Shown: in pieces, positions 1 through 10,673 of the stretch
Layout of the letters: each line of letters starts with the position of its first letter
Numbering within the stretch: the stretch's first letter is position 1
Assembly: GCA_950295325.1 (NCBI GenBank)
Contig: OX485807.1
Coordinates: forward strand, 25,887,666 to 25,951,665
Length of the DNA: 64,000 nt
From: Polytrichum commune
Taxonomy: Eukaryota > Streptophyta > Polytrichopsida > Polytrichales > Polytrichaceae
Reading direction: 5' to 3'
Translations under genes and position numbers: made by a program
Notes under the pieces: generated by a model
The model's database searches: none
The model's input: only the letters and a program-made list of their open reading frames with translations
Told to the model about the DNA's origin: nothing

Positions 1-909
1 TTGGCTTCACAGTAGGGGTATAGGTCCCTTTGAGTTCGCCATTTGTTATATGTGTTGTTATTTGTTGTAGTCCATTGACATAAGTACGACGTGACTGTTC
101 TTTTTATTCCGTTATGGTCATTGGATTGTTTTTGTTTATGATCGATTATTTTGTATATGGGGAATTGTCGGGGGTCTTTAAGCATGTTATTGGGAGGAGG
201 GGGGTGTACGGGGGCGGTTGGTGGGTGTGGTAGGATATTGTGGTGTCTTATTATATATTTATTTTTTAGGGATCTTGGTGGATGGTGTTGTTGGCATGGT
301 AGGGGGAATTGATTACAAGGGGGGTGGCAAAATAATTGATTAGCTATGTTAAGTGCGCTTTTTATAAGTTTAGAAGGAGTGGAGTGGTAGATTTTGAATT
401 CGTCCGGGTTCATTAGAGTGGTACCATTAGGCATGGTAATTTGGTCTAGTGTGATTATATTATGTACAAGTAGTTTGTGTAGTAATTTAAGTGAGGTGTT
501 GGAATTTAGGCCATGAAGCATTTGTGTTTCCTGCATCCATGCAGTTTCAAGTGGGGATGGGGTTAGTAGGAAATTGTTTATTGTATTTTTTAGGTGGACT
601 CCGGCTTTATGTTTGAGCAAGAATAATGTTCTAGTGATGGGTGATCTAACACAGTGGTGGTATTTAATGTGGGTGATTTCCTTAGAGCCCCCATATTTGG
701 CGAGTATGAATTGAAGTAGACCAACATATATTTTTCCAATTCTACCTTTATCATTGAGGGCGTTTTGTAGTTGTTCTCCAATGCATCTTAAATAGGCATT
801 TTGTAGTGAGAATGCTTCGATTCCGAATAGATTGTGTGGGAGTTGTGTAGCAATGTTAGATGTGCATTTGGATATTCTGCATATCGTTTTGTAAAGTGCT
901 ATGATTTTT

Positions 910-2056
910 TTATCGAGTTTTTTTGATAGCTGGTATGGAGTATGGCACTGCGTAGAAGCTGTATGCTATTCCAGCACGTATGACTGTATCTGTCATGTTT
1001 ATTTTTTGTTTCATAGTAGCTGGGCATGTTACAAGGGCTTGACACTGTTTTATTACTTTAGCTGTAGTGGTATGTATTTGTGTTTTCCATTTGAGTGATG
1101 GTGCAAGATTTATTCCTAGATACATGTATGGTTCATGTTGGTTTAAGACTGGTATAGGTTGGTTTCTGTAGTTGATATTGGTAGATTGGATTAGGGCTTT
1201 AAAGGTTGTGGGGTGAAGTTTGGATTTGTTTAGGCATCCAGTTATTGCGCACTTGGGTATTCCAAGATCCATTCCTGGCCATTCGCAGAATTTGTCTAGT
1301 TTGTTGAGTTGTGTTTGTAGTGTCTTTAGTTTATTGGCGACTGCTGCTAGGTCATCTGCATATGCTGTTGATGAGATTTTAATTTTAGATGTACCAAAAA
1401 TGTATCCATTATTCCCTTGTTGTAGCCATCTGAGGAGGGGTTCTAGGAATATGATAAATAGATATGGGCTAAGGGTATCATCTTGTATTGTATCTCTTTG
1501 AATGGGGATTGGTAAGGTTTTACCGAAGTGTTCACCAGTGAATATTGTTGAGGATTGTAAATATATGTTTCCTATGAAATTTATGGAGTCAGTGGGATAT
1601 CCCAGATCTTTCATTATGGCTAAAAGTCTGGCGTGATCAATGGAGCCGAAGGCGTTTTTGAAGTCAATATAAAAGATATATATATATCTTGGTTCGTGAG
1701 TCTTGCGTCTTCAAGCGCTGCGATTAATAATTGGATTTGTCTAGAAATGCTTCTCTCTGCTCTAAACCCTTCTTGACTATCGTGTAATATTTGGTATTTT
1801 TCTCCATACGCTGATAGGATAGAAGTTAATGTATTCGTGTAGAATTTATATATGGTGTTAGCTAGTGCAATAGGTCTATGATTTGTTAGTTGTGATGGGT
1901 TACCTTTTTTGTATAGTAAAACTGTTAGACTGGTTTTCCATGATGCAGGGATTTGTTTTTGTTTATAACAATGTTTAAAAAATAAGAAGAATAATTTATG
2001 GAAACGTGGGGGCATGTTTTTTAGAATTGAATTGGATATTTTGTTTGGGCCTGGGG
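910..2056 (-). pseudogene. LINE reverse transcriptase domain, frameshifted
   Basis: Reverse transcriptase that would copy element RNA at a nicked target. Visible motifs in order: APGPNKIS (about 2055-2030), SWKTSLTVLLYKKG, NHRPIAL, QEGFRAERS (about 1775), then motif A as YIDFKNAFGSIDH in a shifted frame near 1670-1640, QDDTLSPYLF (about 1485) and the catalytic box AYADDLAAVANK (about 1350). The first part is open to 1620 in one frame and the second from 1614 in another. The switch falls at a TA-dinucleotide run near 1676-1690, so the domain is broken exactly where motif A should be read. Weaker open pieces continue to about 590. RT identity is secure. Confidence 0.88.
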
Positions 2057-2278
2057 CTTTGTTATTATTTAGGTTTTTAAGACAAAAGTCGTATGTTTCT
2101 TGGTCAAAATACGTGTGTATGGGGGTTTGGGGTTCTCATCGTTTGTCAATGATGTATCCGTCTAAGTCATGCCATGGATATTGCCGGACTCCACATGTGC
2201 AGTGTAGTGGGTGTGTATTTTGATATTGGCATGTGGGAACTGTAGGACGGTTACTGATGGATTGTTGCGTGTATATTT

Positions 2279-2687
2279 CACGGGGGGTGCACTTCATTGT
2301 CAAGTTGAACACCACGTGCGATAAAACAAAATCTATTTTTTACATAAAGCATCACCAAAATTGTTCAAAAGTTTATGATTTTTTTTTCATGAGTAGATAT
2401 ACATAGTATCTATTACATAGCAAAAATTGGTAACCAAATTTGATGATTTGTTTTTTTATAAAACATACCGTTTCTAACTAGAATGACGCAACATTGAACT
2501 AAACAAATTACTACAAAAAATGAAGATGACTAAAAATTTCAAAAAAATATACAAAAGATATTATCAATGGTTATGTGTATGTAGAAAAAATATCATAATT
2601 TTAAAAATTATCTATGGCATGTAAGATAGGGTAGCAAATTTTTATCGCACGTGGTTATGAAATGTAAGGGGGTGTGATCCCCCCGTG
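2279..2687. mobile_element. 409-bp TIR element (hAT-like MITE), copy 1, with 8-bp TSD
   Basis: The element begins CACGGGGGG and ends CCCCCCGTG, and is flanked by GTATATTT at 2271-2278 and again at 2688-2695. Inside the ends both copies share a long terminal inverted repeat containing TTGTCAAGTTGA and CACCACGTGCG. It has no coding capacity. A second 408-bp copy with its own 8-bp duplication lies at 53900-54307. The 8-bp duplication and CA...TG ends fit hAT; long TIRs would also allow a Mutator-like origin. It sits between the LINE linker and RT, so it arrived after the LINE. Confidence 0.88.
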
Positions 2688-2695
2688 GTATATTT

Positions 2696-3089
2696 CTGCT
2701 GCAATGTCTTCTGGGTTAGTTAATATATTGTTTTGTCTATCAATAATGGAGTCCAGGGGTGAGGTTTCAGTGTTCTTAAAAACTTTTCGATTTATCTTTT
2801 TGGGGTTTTTTTCATACATTTGACGGTATTTTGATACGGCCTTTAGAATGCAGTCTTTGGTGTATTTTGTGGTGATTTTCCTTGCTTCTTTATTTGTATT
2901 TTTTGCGATGGTTGCTATGGCATCAATCCATTCAGTAGGAGGTGCCGTTGTAACAGGTGGGTGTGGGATGTTTGTGTGTTGGTGGTTTCGTATATCGTTT
3001 AGGATGGGGTGTGCTTTCCAGGGTGGATCGTGTGTGCAATGTATATGGTTTTCCTGATGAGGTGATATGTGTTGAGGTGTCTTTTCCAT
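2696..3089 (-). pseudogene. LINE endonuclease-to-RT linker fragment
   Basis: Open segment between endonuclease and RT, including WIDAIATIAKNTNKEARK and NRQ-rich stretches typical of LINE linkers. Its natural frame runs up to the duplicated GTATATTT. Beyond the inserted element, at 2270 and leftwards, the minus strand again stays open for about 40 codons, which suggests that the insertion alone broke the ORF here. No separate function is assigned. Confidence 0.6.
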
Positions 3090-3184
3090 TTTCTCGCAAG
3101 TTTGCGTGGCAAAAACCCACCTTGTTGTGATGTTCTGTTCGTAAGGTTGGGTAGTGGGTCTGCTTTACAGGTTTCTTCAATTGT

Positions 3185-4303
3185 TTATGAGATTTTGTAT
3201 ACAATGTGGTCGAATGTTGTACAGGCTTCCGCCCATTGATCCGGGCTTAAGTGTTGGTGGTTTTCGAGTAGGGTGGTAAGGGTTTTTATTTGTGCACAGT
3301 TTTCTTCGAAGAATGTTATGTTGAATTTTTCGATGTTTTCTGGTGGTATTGGGTTTAGTATTCTAGTTGGTGACGTGTTTGTGGGGGGTGGGGATCTGGC
3401 TATAAGGGTGTTGTGGGGGATATCTAGTACAACTGGATAATGGTATGAGTTTAGATTCATGTTTGTGTTTGTGGTAGAAATGAATTTGTTGTTGTCTGGT
3501 GAGTGAATGTAGAATCTATCTATTAGACTTGTTGATGTGTAATTATAGCCTCCTTGTCTGGAGATGCTAGTGTTAGTTGGGATATATTCTAGGTTGAGTG
3601 ATGCGGTGAAAATTTTCCATTGGTAATCTTCTTCTTGTGGAGGGGTATTAAAGTTGTTATTTTGTCTGCCTCTAAGTGCGATATCTCGGTTAAAGTCCCC
3701 ACATAATGTATACATGTGATTGGGGTGTATAGTGATTTTGTTAGTGATTTCGTTCTTAAGGTGTGGAATGAGACATGTGTCTTCTAAGTGTGTAGGCATG
3801 TACATGTGTATGATTAGCCAAGGTATTAGTGGATGGTTGTTTATTTTAATTATTTGTAGGTATGGGGATATATTTACTGGCGTGGGAATTTTGGTAATAT
3901 TCCTAGGGAATGCATATTTCTTGTGGATAAGTGTGAGTAAGCCTCCTCTTCCGGGGGTATAAGACATTATTTGTTGTATGCATCTTGTGAGTGCATGTGT
4001 GTTGTTGAAAATGAGTTTAAATTCCGGAAATAGGTTTTGTATGTATTTTGTAGATTTATTTGCAGTTAGTTTGGTTTCTTGGATATGTATGATTGCTGTG
4101 TTGTTTAGCGAGTTGTTTATTAGGCTTTGTAGGTTTGGTAATGATGTGTTGAGTGATGACGCATTCCATGTTATTATGTTTGTTTCGTGCTCGGTGTCGG
4201 TGTTAATTCTTGGTGTTGGTGTGGGAGTAGCTGGGGGTGGGGGTGGGGGTGGGTGTGAATATTCGTTGATGCTTTCTAGGCATCGGAGTGCTTCGGTGAT
4301 CAA
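3185..4303 (-). pseudogene. LINE AP-endonuclease domain
   Basis: Exonuclease-endonuclease-phosphatase fold that nicks target DNA to prime reverse transcription. Landmarks in order: NIITWNASSL (about 4190), IIHIQETKL (metal-binding Glu, about 4070), GRGGLLTLIHKKY, the catalytic-site motif GDFNRD (about 3690), LIDRFYIHS, and the C-terminal motif near 3440, which reads SYH where the family normally has SDH. The first in-frame codon used here is TTG, so the domain was originally continuous with upstream sequence; the preceding 2A ORF stops at 4377 in another frame. The Tyr substitution suggests decay, although the rest of the domain is open for about 370 codons. Confidence 0.85.
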
Positions 4304-4376
4304 TTGATTTGGGAGGAAGGGAAATTTATTTTGAAGGGTGATTGGTGTTGGTGTAGTATCTTGGTTGTGGATAAAT

Positions 4377-5552
4377 TCATATATCTCTGTGTGTATTGAA
4401 TTTTTTAGGTATATTATATCTTGATTGTTTTCTACAAAAGTTGTGTAGGGGTGAGGTGTTGATATATGCCTTTCGTGGGGGGTTGGTGAGGTTGGCCAGT
4501 CTGATAATCAATGTGTTCGTCCATATGTTATTAAAGTGGTAATTTTGGGGTTGGGCTAGTATGTTATTGCATGTGTCTATTGAGGGGTGGATGGTGATGA
4601 TTAGAGCGTATAGCATATGGGTTAGTGGTAATTGCCTTTGTGTTTGGATATATTGATGTAGATGCGGGTAGGTGGTTATTGCTTGAGGGTGTAGTGGGTG
4701 TGTGTTTTTTAGTATGGGGGCAATTGTGTTTGCTATGTGTTGGTATTCAGGTTGTAGTTTTATAGTGTTTGGAATGAAGTAGATGTTGGCTCTTTTTTTG
4801 TGTGTAGCAGGGTGTGTATGTAGGATGTTAGGCATTGGTCCGGCGTTGGGTTCTATGTCCCCGCATTTTAGTAGTTCTAGTTTGTTAATAAAGTAGTATC
4901 CGTGGGAATGGAGTGTTTTTGGATTTTTCATGTTTGTTTTTAGATATATTATGATTGTGAACTTGGTTGTAGTAAAGAGGTTAGGTATAGCGGGTATGAT
5001 GTTTTCTATTTGTTTGGGTGAGAAGTGTGAGTTTGTATTTTTTATAGATTTTTGGCTTGTTATTGAGTTAGGTCTCCAGTTATTTATGAAGTGGTATGTG
5101 TTATTATTTGTGTGGCGAGGCCGGTAGGCCGAGGCCATTGTATCTTTTGGGTGAGGTTGGTATTTTGAATGAGGGTTTAATAGGTGTTTGAAATAGGGTT
5201 TGTGATGGTGTTTGATGTTGAGGTGAGGTTTATTTAAGGTGAGTAGTTTATATTTACTTTTTGTGAATAGATTAGGTAAGGCAATTATTGTTTTTTGTGT
5301 AGTTTTTGGGAGGTAGTGTATAAGTTTAGTATGTTGGTGGGTAGGCTTTGTGATTGTATTAATGATGGGGTTGAGGGAGTGGTAGTGTATATATCTTGTT
5401 AGTTTTATTTTGTGGCGATGCCGGTAGGCCAAGGCCGTATTGTGTACTTTGTTGTATTGGATAGGATATTGTTGTATTGTGAGTAAATAGATTTGTTTTT
5501 GTGAGGTGTTGGGGGGGTTTTCTTTGTGAATTTTTGATGTTATAGTATTCAT
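4377..5552 (-). pseudogene. LINE N-terminal ORF with 2A-like motif
   Basis: A 391-codon ORF rich in Asn, His, Ile, Lys and Thr, upstream of the endonuclease. About 240 residues in, it contains LLKCGDIEPNAGP, which matches the 2A-like consensus (D-I/V-E-x-N-P-G-P) except for Ala in place of the first Pro. Two similar segments, AYRHRHKIK and AYRPRHTNN, occur near 5420 and 5115. I recognise no ORF1 nucleic-acid-binding domain. The ORF ends about 70 bp before the endonuclease opens in another frame. The first in-frame ATG is at 5552. Confidence 0.6.
4836..4880 (-). other. 2A-like ribosome-skipping motif, variant NAGP
   Basis: The codons read E-L-L-K-C-G-D-I-E-P-N-A-G-P. In working 2A peptides the last Gly-Pro bond is not formed and two proteins result. 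Here Pro to Ala in NPGP may weaken or abolish skipping. Comparable motifs precede the endonuclease in several animal and protist non-LTR elements. Confidence 0.65.
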
Positions 5553-5803
5553 GAATACTATAGGTAGGGTTTTATTTTTAGTATATATTAATAATTTAAT
5601 TATGTTTTTTTTAGTATATAAATATACTATAAGTAATTTATAATTGTACGCCGCCGGGATGTTTGTCGAAATTAGTTTGTCAAGTCCATATTGTTTTCAA
5701 TTTCCGATATGTCCGGATGAGCCGCTTCGATAGCATCCAAGGTAATCTTCATTTGCCTTTGAAGGAGTTGTATTTGGAGCTTGGAATTCTTGTTTGACTC
5801 CGC
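5553..5803. other. AT-rich spacer upstream of the LINE
   Basis: About 80 bp of very AT-rich sequence (TATATTAATAATT-like) follows the LINE 5' end, then sequence that was probably the 3' part of the next minus-strand ORF. No gene or RNA seen. Confidence 0.4.
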
Positions 5804-7294
5804 TTACACATGGTCGGCATAAACTTTTGCCTCTTGCACAATCTCACTTTTAAGGTTCACCATTTCCTTTCGTATTTCATCCGTCCCCTTTTTTACCGCT
5901 GCTTCTACCATCTTGTTGAGATCTTTGTTGGTGATGTTTTGGTGCGGTCCATTCTCCAAAGCTTGGATGGTGTTTGCAAGTGCGGTGTTCACGTCTGAAA
6001 ATCCAAGTCTAACTAGCTCTTCTTTACTAGGTGCATTTATCCCGTCTAGACTTTTTGGATGGGGGGTAAATTCAACATATTTACCAAATATTTTTTCATT
6101 TTTCTTAACAAATTTCTTGTAGACAAACGAGTTGAGGCATTGGACATTGCATGAGCCCGTATGCTTCCCGTTCTCAAGTCTAAAGTAAAAACCGAGAATA
6201 TTTAGTTCTCCCATGCATTTTCGGATTCCTTCTTCGATTTGCATGGTTGTTTTTACCTTATTGAGGTTACGGGCAATTAGAATGAGTGCATTCTTTCGGG
6301 CTTTATCATCTTCTGAGAGTTTTTCGTTACTTGCAAAGTTTACATCTACTATTTCATTGAAAAACGAAAGTTTGAGTGCTTTAATTCTTTTGGCTTCCTC
6401 TGGAGAGGGTGCTTTAATCCAAGCAAACTCTGCATCCGCCGATTTTTGCACATTCGTTATTTCAAAGTCAAGGCCTCGTCGAAATCCATCCCCAACTATT
6501 TCTACAAACAAATCATACCATTATTTATCCTTGATTGACGGGGTTGTGACTTTGACGGAGAGCATGGATGCAATTGCAATGGTATCAAAGGATTTACACA
6601 CTTTGCCTATAGCATGTGTAAATTGGCCAAGCTTGAGGATGAAAGGTCTCAGTCCACAGAGAAGGCCATATCCATCCATTTCAGGGTTTTTAAGGTGGAG
6701 TTTAATAATTCCACTCCATCTTTTGGTCCCATGAAAACAAAAGACAGCTATAGGCTCTCCTAAGACTTCCCCGACCTCTATCCTCATTGCTTTTAGTCTA
6801 TCCTTTGTTAAGTTGAGTATCACATCTCTATCCAATTCTATTCTTTCAATTTTAAAATGGATAGATATGTGATAGTCCAAAGCAAATCCATGGTCACCCA
6901 CTTCCACATCTGAAGGAATCTGGGTGAGATTGTAGTGCATTCCTTCCTTACCATCCGTTCGTATAGAAGGCCACTCTTCTTGGGCAACGAACGGAAAGGA
7001 GGGAGATGACTCCACCATTTCATGTGCTTCAGACTCACACATACATTTTTTGACTAACTCAGTGAAAGAAGGTGTTTGAATGAGAGGCATGTTGGCAAAT
7101 TTTGCAATTGTGTTCATAGCTTGAAAACCAAGCCAATAGGGGGGGGGGCGTGTTCTCTCAGTGGGTGTTGTTCCTTTAACCTTTTTTTGACTTGACAATA
7201 CCACAACAAGCACTGGACGTTTTCCACTTGTAGAATCTATATTTTCATTTTCAAACAACTTACGGGATGATGAGGTTGGAGTGATGGTTGCCAT
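5804..7294 (-). pseudogene. RRM-like plus coiled-coil ORF with a single in-frame stop; probably mobile-element ORF1-like
   Basis: From the ATG at 7294 (MATITPTSSSRK) the frame is open to TAA at 6523-6521 and then continues in the same frame to 5804, about 496 codons in all. The first part contains GTKRWSGIIKLHLKNPE and LLCGLRPF. The second holds a stretch with the beta-alpha-beta-beta-alpha-beta rhythm of an RRM-like fold (from ALILIARNLN, about 6290, to KYVEFTPHPKSL, about 6045), then a charged, probably coiled-coil tail ending in VYADHV. RRM-like plus coiled-coil architecture is common in LINE ORF1 proteins, hence the inference; I do not recognise the family. An ATG at 7855 would add 187 residues including a hydrophobic start (YLVIIMWLVLP), but that part looks less protein-like. 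No splice pair removes the stop. Confidence 0.5.
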
Positions 7295-8529
7295 TCTGAT
7301 ATAAGCAAAGCAAACAAACGTTTTGTACTTTAGTTTTGAATGAGGTATACTTCTTATTTTCTTTCCTCTAATTCCTTTCCACAAATTAAGTTGTGGGCCT
7401 CCTAGGAATTGAGAGTGAAAGAAGAAGTGATTTGCATGTTCTAACATCATATGAGTGCTAGTATGAGTACAACTTGCATTCATCCTATGATAACACCTTT
7501 TCCTATTCATATTAGTATTTACAAATTGGTTGTAAGTGCTCTTATGATTTGTCACAACTCTAACATTCCATACATCTCCTAAGCATTTGAGGCAAGTATA
7601 ACTAAAAGCACAAGCATCTACCGTTACTACCACGGATCCATTATTTCTAATGGAACCTTCATTTATGATCTGAACATTAAGGTTGTTATACCATACCTTT
7701 GGATTTATGACGTTCTTATATGTGTTTTTATAGCAAGAGTTTGTAAGGCATTCCCATGTGGTGTGAGAGTTGACACTATGAGAGTATATCCAATATGGTG
7801 TGGGTAGTACTAGCCACATAATGATAACAAGGTAGGTTGCATATGCAACCTTCATTTTGCTTACTATCCTAACAACCTATCAATGCTATGATGTGTCTAA
7901 GACTATGTGTGTGCCTATGTGCAAATAATGAGAAAACAAATTAACGTGTAAACTTACCAAGCGGATGAAGGGCAGCAAAACTTGAAGCTCCACAGCTCCA
8001 CAGCTCCTTAGCCTCTCGGCTGCAACAGCTCCACATCCTCAGCCTCACAACTGCACAGTTTCGCCGCTCCTTCTCTTTCGCAGTAGAGCCTCTGTTGGTG
8101 TCAAGTCCCTCCCGAGTTCTTGATCTTGTTGTGGCAGTTGCAATTCTTCGGGTCTGTAGTCCTCCTGGGTGGTCGGGCAGCAACAGTCTGTATCCTCCCC
8201 GCTCCGCAGACTCTCAGCTCTTCATCCACCCGCCTTTCGCAGCCTCCTGTTTCAGCTACTCTCCGGAATCGCCCTGGGAGCTCCTTTAATTCGGCTGCTA
8301 TAGATGAGCACCTGCTTGTGGCAGTGTGATTATTGAGACTGCTGGATCTTGGGTTTTGTTGTGGTTACGGCAGCTACTGATTGAGCAGCGGCACGAGTAG
8401 GCTAGGCAACAGCAGTTTCTTTTGGCGGATTTCAGCAGTCCAGCAGTTTCGACTGTCTGGATGTCTCCTACTGAATTTGTTGCAGCAACTCCTTTCCGAA
8501 GTTGGCAGCAACCCTTGAGCCTCCGAGAG
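7295..8529. other. Unassigned region upstream of the RRM-like ORF
   Basis: 7295-7860 is open on the minus strand in frame with the neighbouring ORF, but its His/Asn/Thr composition is unconvincing. From about 7960 the sequence becomes rich in CAGC, CTCC and TTC motifs and merges into the tandem repeats to the right. No credible gene seen on either strand. Confidence 0.4.
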
Positions 8530-8694
8530 TTTCCTGGTTCTTCTGGCAATTCCCCTCCCAACAGCCTCATGGTTGCTCCGGCAGTTTCTTGGTTCTTCTG
8601 GCAGCTCCTCTTTCAGCAACATCTCGGTTGCTCCGACAGCTTCTTGATTCTTCTATCGGCTCCCTTTCCAGCAACCTCTCGGTTGCTTCGGCCG
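8530..8694. repeat. 55-bp tandem repeat, three copies plus a partial fourth
   Basis: Units at 8530-8584, 8585-8639 and 8640-8694 each begin YTTCYTGRTTCTTCT and end in GGTTGCTYCGGCAG-like sequence, with no length change. A degenerate partial unit continues to about 8735. The unit is not a multiple of three, so reading-frame conservation is not expected and none is seen. Confidence 0.8.
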
Positions 8695-9004
8695 CTCCCG
8701 TTGCTCTAGTAGCCCCTTGGTTGCTTCGACCGTTTCCGATCGTTCCGGCAGTTTCGGTACTATCTCAGTCGTTTGTAGTAGCACCCCGTCCGTCGACAGC
8801 TCCCGTTGGTTCTGGTTTCTTCCTTGCCTCCAGCTCCTCTGGTATCCTGCCGCGGCTGCAGCTATCACGTTGATTTGCTAATGTTGACTTCTAATGTTAT
8901 CTTCGAGGGTGCCTTCTGAGGTTGTCACCAACTACAATTGGGGTGTGAGCGTCGGTGTTGTGTAACTAAGGACTGAATCTCTATCTATGTAGATCTGGTA
9001 GATA

Positions 9005-9250
9005 TGGGCAGTGTTTACAGTGGCGCAATAGATCTCAGCAGCGGCGTGTCAGCGACAGTGCAGCAGCGGCGTAGCAGTAGTGGTGCAGCAGCGGCGTATC
9101 AGCGGCGGTGTGGTTTGGGTGTAGCAGCAGTGTGGTAGTGGCGTAGCAGCAGCGGTGTAGCATTGGCGTAACAACAGCGATGTAGCAGTAGCAGTGTATC
9201 AGCGGCGTAACAGCAGCGGTGTGGCAGTAGCGGTGTAGCAGCGGTTCTCC
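9005..9250. repeat. Imperfect short-period GTAGCAGCGGC repeats
   Basis: A purine-rich tract of GTAGCAG, CAGCGGC and GTATCAG words with periods of about 9-15 bp. It probably arose by slippage. No ORF of note. Confidence 0.75.
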
Positions 9251-10248
9251 TTCGGTATGAGTTGTGGCAGATCACCTCGTGTGCGGCGCAGCAATGGATC
9301 TCCTTCGGTGTCGGGTTTCAAGGAAGCTCTGTGGACTGAGTGCAGGTGGTCGAGTTCAACTGTGTTTTATATACTGGATCTTGTGTTGAGGGCCAAGCAT
9401 TTCGGTGTCCTTTCGGAATCCGAAGAGGTGGGTGGCCGGGGGGAAAGAGTTTCGAGGAGCAACAGAGTTGCCGCTTCAACTCTTTGACCCTTTCCCCCTT
9501 ACCTCCAACGGCCTCACGGATTCTTCAGGGCTTCGCCGTTTGCTTTCCTATTCTCTTGCGCTCCGGCTCCTCCTCCCCCTTACCATTGGGGACGCAATCA
9601 TGAATGATTATAATGGCCATATACATCCTGGAGGGTATGTTCACTAATACACCTATTGGTTTGATGTACCTTTTGCAAACCCCATTCAACTTCTTCTTCA
9701 ACATATGTTTTGATGTTTGATTTCAATTGCTGACGTCAACCCTAATTTAATATGAAACCATTTCAAAACCTAGACTATAAGATCTTTGATAACAAATACA
9801 TTCTTCCACGCCTTTAGGTTCCGTTTGTTCCTCGACCTAGGTTGGGTTAATATCTCCACGGGATTGGGGTGCCTTTCCAACAAATTGAATTCAAACTATC
9901 TATAAATTCCACAGAAATAGGCATTGCTTGTCCTATTTTTACCCAACAAAGTCAAAATTTTCCCCTCTCCAATTTCCGCTCTCCGCTCTCTACTCTACAC
10001 TCACACTACTAAGTTTCCCGTGTCCTAAGATAAGATGTTTTGCACACTGAAAAGTTTTTTCCTTGTATATTAACCTGGAACTTACTTCTTAGTGTTTGTG
10101 TGCACATTCCGTTAGTTATCTGATTACTTATCATGATCAAATCTGCTACAAGGCTTCTGAATAATCTTGTAGCCTGTTTGGCCACTAACTACCTTCATTG
10201 AAATTCTCTTTCTCTGTTGGAATGATCGCACTCATAAGTTCTGACAAG
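9251..10248. other. Unassigned region before the NIPA exons
   Basis: No convincing exon or repeat structure. The missing upstream exons of the NIPA-like gene were looked for here and not found. Confidence 0.35.
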
Positions 10249-10673
10249 GAACAATTGTACTTGTTGCAAATGGCAAGACTTAATGATAGATTGGCCATGT
10301 TTGATGCCATTCTGATTGTGCCCATGCTTCAAATTGTGTGGACATTTTTGTCCATATTCACAGGATTCATTTACTTTGAAGAGTATAGAGTATGTACAGT
10401 GTCACTCACTGTGATTGACGTCAATGGAATTTTCATGATTTGCCCCCAAACAACTAGGTGTCACCATCATTCGGGATATGCGCTTCTGCTGCTGCTGATG
10501 CTTTTAGAACACGAATATGTATGAAAACAACCATTAAATAGTTGGCCTTGATTCAAATTCCATCTTTTTTGCAGTATGAGGGTGCTTGTATGTTTTGTCT
10601 CTGTTGTTCTGATTGGAACATATCTGAGGTCTTGTTAGAGATGAGCATTCCCCAAGGTGTCAATATAGCTTAA

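Larger units (their letters stand above)
1..5552 (-). mobile_element. Decayed non-LTR retrotransposon (LINE) with 2A-like motif, endonuclease and RT
   Basis: Read on the minus strand from about 5552 towards 1, the order is: an Asn/His/Thr-rich ORF with a 2A-like motif, an AP-type endonuclease (about 4303-3185), a linker (3089-2696), and a reverse transcriptase (about 2056-910) with fingers, palm and YADD motifs. Below 900 only short open pieces remain, and the 3' end may lie outside the window. Frameshifts separate the blocks, and a 409-bp TIR element splits linker from RT, so the copy is dead. APE-type endonuclease plus RT without LTRs defines a LINE. The clade was not determined; 2A-like motifs before the endonuclease are known in several non-LTR clades. 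The minus strand is strongly C- and A-rich, unlike the neighbouring genes. Confidence 0.85.

Noticed and set aside
4300-4380. Programmed frameshift between the 2A ORF and the endonuclease
   Set aside because: The gap contains a stop and ~70 bp in a different frame without a slippery site; decay is simpler given other lesions in the LINE.
6521-6523. Programmed stop read-through
   Set aside because: No supporting context such as a pseudoknot was seen, and mobile-element-like ORFs decay often; kept only as a question in the findings.
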